A stretch of 9,536 nucleotides of DNA from Verrucomicrobiales bacterium (GTDB lineage: Bacteria > Verrucomicrobiota > Verrucomicrobiia > Limisphaerales > UBA9464), in NCBI GenBank assembly GCA_003445095.1, contig DLVS01000410.1, forward strand, positions 1 to 9,536, given 5' to 3'. Below are positions 6,639-9,536 of this stretch, piece by piece (the first letter of the stretch is position 1; every line of letters begins with the position of its first letter). Below the pieces are notes generated by a model. It saw only the letters and a list, made by a program, of their open reading frames with translations, had not been told where the DNA came from and made no database searches. A program made the position numbers and the translations under genes.

Positions 6639-8159
6639 ATGGACAGACCTGCGCTTCAAAATATGGAGGCCCAACCCTCAAGTCATGACCAACCCGGCCG
6701 AGCTGTGAACTCATGCCATCGATGTCGAGCCGTCGTGCGCGCGCCCCGCCCGGGTCGCCTCTGCATCCGTTGCGTCTTTAGGCAGATGGTCGGTTCAGTC
6801 GGACTGGAGCAAGACAAAGCCGAGGAATTTCCACGTGCCTTCGGTGACTACGAACTGCGGGCAGAAATCGCGCGCGGCGGTATGGGTGTCGTTTATCGAG
6901 CTTGGCATCGTCCACTAAATCGAACCGTCGCCGTCAAGGTCCTGCTCGCTGGCGCCTTTGCGTCCCGCCATTTTTTGCGACGATTTCAAAGGGAAGCCGA
7001 AGCGGCCGCCAGTCTCGATCATCCGAACATCGTGCCGATTTATGAAATTGGGGAGTACGATGGTCAGTCCTTTTTCAGCATGAAGCTGATCGAAGGCGGA
7101 ACGTTGGGCGGAACGGTTCCGTTGGGCGGTCGAAAGCGGAACACTACGGAACGGGACGACCGGACTTCGCTTGAGCCTATTTCTGAAGCAGGCATCGCTC
7201 GGGTAATCGCCAAACTTGCTCGGGCGGTGCAATACGCTCACGAGCGCGGCATCCTTCATCGCGACCTCAAACCGAACAACGTGTTGGTGGACACGCAGGG
7301 TGAACCCTACCTGACCGATTTCGGTCTCGCACGTTCGCTTGAAAATGACAGCACTTTGACCCAGTCGATGTCTGTCCTCGGCACTCCGAGTTACTTGTCA
7401 CCCGAGCAAGCGCGGGGCAGCCAGCAGCTTACCACGGCGGCCGACGTGTACGGACTCGGGGCCATTCTTTACGAATTGTTGGCGGGCCGTCCGCCGTTCG
7501 TCGGCGCCTCGATTCTCGCAACAGTCCAGCAAGTCTTAGCGTGCGAGCCGGTGCCTCCCTCAGCCACCCGCGGCGTTTCTGTTTCTAGAGTCAAGAACCG
7601 AGATCTAGAAATCATTTGCCTGAAGTGCCTCGAAAAGGAACCGAGCCGGCGTTATCCGTCGGCCGAGGCCTTGGCGGCAGACCTGGAGCGCTGGTTGCGC
7701 CAAGAACCGATTGAGGCACGTCCCGCTTCCAAGCGGGAGCGCTTGAGCAAGTGGACTCGTCGCAATCCTGCCTCCGCCGCACTGGCCGTCACCACCGTTG
7801 GCGCCGTCTTCACGATCTTGTTGGGGGCGCTGCTGTTCGCCTCTTTGCTCAGCCGCGCTCGCCGTGAAACGGAGAAGGTTAATCAGGTGCTGGCGTATTA
7901 TTTGTCCGTCCGTGAGCGGAACGACGCCGAAAAAGCCGCACGGATGGGAGAGTTGACGGCCGGGCTTCGGAGCGAAGGATTGAGGCGACATCCGCTGAGC
8001 ATCTGGTACGCCGATTTTCGCCCTGACGTGGGCTTCACCCTGACCGGTGACAGAACCGACAATGACCGCTCTTGGGATTCCACGACGCCGGCTGGATCGG
8101 GTTTCGACTCCCACTGGACGCGCGAGCTTCTGGTGGAGCGGACGAGAGTTCAGGAATAG
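6639..8159 (+). CDS. Transmembrane Ser/Thr protein kinase with N-terminal CxxC...CxxC finger
   Basis: A Hanks-type kinase probably paired with the upstream sigma factor. Residues 26-45 hold CHRC and CIRC, a zinc-ribbon-like pair typical of Verrucomicrobia kinases. The kinase domain spans about 70-355: glycine loop IARGGMGVVYRA (77-88), ATP-binding Lys100 in VAVK, alpha-C Glu119, HRDLKPNN (207-214) with catalytic Asp209, DFG (227-229), and activation segment SVLGTPSYLSPEQ with its Thr and Pro-Glu. All catalytic residues are present. An insert rich in charged residues lies at about 160-178. One membrane helix at about 380-404 follows a basic stretch, placing the kinase inside. The remaining 100 or so residues, outside the membrane, show no PASTA, WD40 or TPR repeats, unlike many relatives that carry hundreds of extra residues. 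ATG 6639 is used; ATG 6663 is possible and keeps the finger. Confidence 0.92.
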   Translation: MDRPALQNMEAQPSSHDQPGRAVNSCHRCRAVVRAPRPGRLCIRCVFRQMVGSVGLEQDKAEEFPRAFGDYELRAEIARGGMGVVYRAWHRPLNRTVAVKVLLAGAFASRHFLRRFQREAEAAASLDHPNIVPIYEIGEYDGQSFFSMKLIEGGTLGGTVPLGGRKRNTTERDDRTSLEPISEAGIARVIAKLARAVQYAHERGILHRDLKPNNVLVDTQGEPYLTDFGLARSLENDSTLTQSMSVLGTPSYLSPEQARGSQQLTTAADVYGLGAILYELLAGRPPFVGASILATVQQVLACEPVPPSATRGVSVSRVKNRDLEIICLKCLEKEPSRRYPSAEALAADLERWLRQEPIEARPASKRERLSKWTRRNPASAALAVTTVGAVFTILLGALLFASLLSRARRETEKVNQVLAYYLSVRERNDAEKAARMGELTAGLRSEGLRRHPLSIWYADFRPDVGFTLTGDRTDNDRSWDSTTPAGSGFDSHWTRELLVERTRVQE

Positions 8160-8402
8160 TGCACTCCTGCTGTCGGAGTTGGACTGTGGTTCAAAACCAA
8201 GCAGCCAAAAGTGTCGGTCGACTGCCCAAAATTCTGTTTTTTTCGAGAAAGGATTTGGCGCGGGTGCTTCAGAAGGATGTGAAACGGGCGCCACGTGTCA
8301 CTCCATCTGCCAACCGATTGCCTGAAGCGAGCCGTCTGGCCGCAGCAGGCCCCGAGCGTCTTTCGAGGGCGTTTCGTCATTAATAGGCGCCTGGCTCAGG
8401 TG
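8160..8402. other. Intergenic stretch after the kinase gene
   Basis: The 243 bp hold no gene I can support. Several frames are open over parts of it, but their translations show no family features. Two weak hairpins are visible: ACTCC/GGAGT (8163-8167 with 8175-8179) and TGGTT/AACCA (8187-8191 with 8195-8199). A T7 run lies at 8237-8243, 37 bp after the second hairpin, too far for a standard terminator. TAATAG at 8381-8386 lies just before the next gene but lacks a clear -35. The frame of the next gene is open upstream to a TGA at 8280-8282, with a possible GTG start at 8295, so part of this stretch may be coding. Confidence 0.45.
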
Positions 8403-9536
8403 ATGTTCTCCTGGCTCGTCCTGGTGCCTGTCCCCCTGTTCGCGCAGTGGCTGACCCAAGAGATTCCCCTCAAGCCCGGTTGGAACGCGGTTCACCTCCA
8501 AGTCCAACCTGAACCGCGGGCCTGCGACGACGTTTTCCGGCAGGTCCCCGTTGAAAGCGTCTGGCAATGGAGCCGCCGATTCACCGCCGCCCAGTTCGAG
8601 ACGGATCCGCAAACCTTGCTCCCGGAAAATCCCGATTGGCGGATGTGGTTGCCGCCGAGCAACCCGCGCGCGTTTCTGAATCGTCTCGCGGCCCTCAAAG
8701 GGAATACGGCGTATCTTATCAAAGTGTCTGATCAAGCCCTCCCCTTCCTGCTTCGTGTCAAAGGGCGCGTACTGCTGGCTCGGCAAGAATGGTACCCGCA
8801 TGGGCTGAACTTGGTGGGACTGCCCGTGCACCCGGCTAACCCACCCAATTTTACCGAATTCTTTCGGTTCACCTCAGAGGTGAACACCACGCTGGGATTC
8901 GCCAACGAACTCTACCGGGTCGATTCGCAGGCACGCAGCGTTCGCATCGTCCAACCGGTCCGGGAACAAGTGCAACCCGGTGTCGCCTATTGGGTGGCCT
9001 GCACCAAACCGCCGGCCCACTTGAGCCGCCTCCATGTGGCCACTGCCGCCGACGCACTGGATTTTGGCGAGTTCTTAGTCGAAAGAGACCTCGCCCTGCA
9101 GAATGTCCACGCCAACGAGCCGCTGACGGTAAATCTACGGCATCGGCCGTCGGAAGAGCCTCCGGTCGCGGAAGGTGTGCCTGAGTTGGCGGGGCCCGTG
9201 CCGCTCTCTTACCTCATCCGAAGTGGGACGAATCGGTGGGACTGGACCAATTTCCCGAACGCTGGACTTTCGTTGACACTGGGGCCCGGCGAGCGGCGCA
9301 CACTTCGGCTCGGAGTCCGCCGCGCCGAACTCATCACCGCGGCGCGCGAGCGCACCAACACCGGGACGAATGGGGCGACCTATCAAGGAATTCTCGAAGT
9401 CTCTGATAGTGCGCAGTCGTTGCTTCAACGGGTGCCTCTTAGCGTTGGGACTCCTGCCCTCGGCACCCGCGGCTCCAATCCTAGCCCGTTCTGCGACTTC
9501 GAAGGGCTTTGGGTCGGAATGCTGCGACTCAATCAA
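8403..9536 (+). CDS. Secreted protein of unknown function, Verrucomicrobia-type IPLKPGWNAV N-terminus, 3' end missing
   Basis: No function can be assigned. The plus frame is open for 378 codons to the window edge. The first 14 residues (MFSWLVLVPVPLFA) form a hydrophobic export signal with probable cleavage after Ala14; an upstream in-frame Asn-Arg-Arg would give it the usual basic end, so the true start may lie upstream (GTG 8400 or GTG 8295). The mature part begins with IPLKPGWNAVHLQVQPEPRA and a CDDVF...PVESVW motif that I recall from large secreted Verrucomicrobia proteins. LDFGEFLVERDLAL (219-232) resembles a beta-sandwich repeat start, and GLWVGMLRLNQ near the visible end may begin another. 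Tryptophan and proline are frequent, as in extracellular beta-rich proteins. The same strand and 243-bp distance suggest the kinase-sigma cassette may control it. Family members from memory are often much longer. Confidence 0.8.
   Translation, partial: MFSWLVLVPVPLFAQWLTQEIPLKPGWNAVHLQVQPEPRACDDVFRQVPVESVWQWSRRFTAAQFETDPQTLLPENPDWRMWLPPSNPRAFLNRLAALKGNTAYLIKVSDQALPFLLRVKGRVLLARQEWYPHGLNLVGLPVHPANPPNFTEFFRFTSEVNTTLGFANELYRVDSQARSVRIVQPVREQVQPGVAYWVACTKPPAHLSRLHVATAADALDFGEFLVERDLALQNVHANEPLTVNLRHRPSEEPPVAEGVPELAGPVPLSYLIRSGTNRWDWTNFPNAGLSLTLGPGERRTLRLGVRRAELITAARERTNTGTNGATYQGILEVSDSAQSLLQRVPLSVGTPALGTRGSNPSPFCDFEGLWVGMLRLNQ

Noticed and set aside
8163..8243. Possible rho-independent terminator after the kinase gene
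   Set aside because: The two hairpins have only 5-bp stems and the T7 run is 37 bp beyond the second, so the parts do not form a normal terminator.
7605..8294. 229-codon open frame on the minus strand across the kinase tail
   Set aside because: It lies opposite the well-supported kinase gene, shows no family features, and is expected from high-GC codon use.
8298..8831. 177-codon open frame on the minus strand
   Set aside because: It is antisense to the secreted protein, which has an export signal and recognisable motifs; this frame has neither.
9135..9536. Minus-strand open frame reaching the right edge
   Set aside because: The plus frame through the same bases continues the secreted protein without a stop; the minus translation is Arg/Pro-rich and featureless.

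Overview
The window looks like chromosomal DNA from a GC-rich member of the Planctomycetes-Verrucomicrobia-Chlamydiae group, most likely a Verrucomicrobiota bacterium (Pedosphaera/Limisphaerales-like). This is inferred from gene content: an ECF sigma factor directly followed by a transmembrane Ser/Thr kinase with an N-terminal CxxC...CxxC finger, then a secreted protein beginning IPLKPGWNAV. Clear Shine-Dalgarno sequences are scarce, which fits. No tRNA, rRNA, CRISPR array or insertion sequence was seen.

Left part (1-5671, all minus strand). In transcription order: trpA (tryptophan synthase alpha), a single-domain mannose-1-phosphate guanylyltransferase (manC), a family 2 glycosyltransferase, a glutamine-hydrolysing asparagine synthase-type amidotransferase, and a left-handed beta-helix acyltransferase that runs off the left edge. 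Apart from trpA this reads as a surface-polysaccharide module: GDP-mannose supply, sugar transfer, amidation, O- or N-acetylation. trpA and manC overlap by 35 bp. manC and the glycosyltransferase are separated by 133 bp holding three dyad-symmetric elements (a 14-bp perfect palindrome and two hairpins) and a strong Shine-Dalgarno whose spacing fits a 6-codon ORF better than the glycosyltransferase start. Three starts are set differently from the longest open frame: trpA at 5671, the amidotransferase at 2635 (placing the catalytic Cys at position 2), and the acyltransferase at a GTG at 661.

Middle (5672-5855) is a divergent intergenic region with short direct repeats and no convincing promoter.

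Right part (5856-9536, all plus strand). An ECF-type sigma factor lies 30 bp before a Ser/Thr kinase with an N-terminal CxxC pair and one membrane helix. After 243 bp without a clear gene comes a secreted protein that is still open at the right edge. The three genes look like one signalling cassette: a membrane kinase, its partner sigma factor and a possible exported output. No anti-sigma factor is visible. The link to the secreted protein is inferred only from order and orientation.
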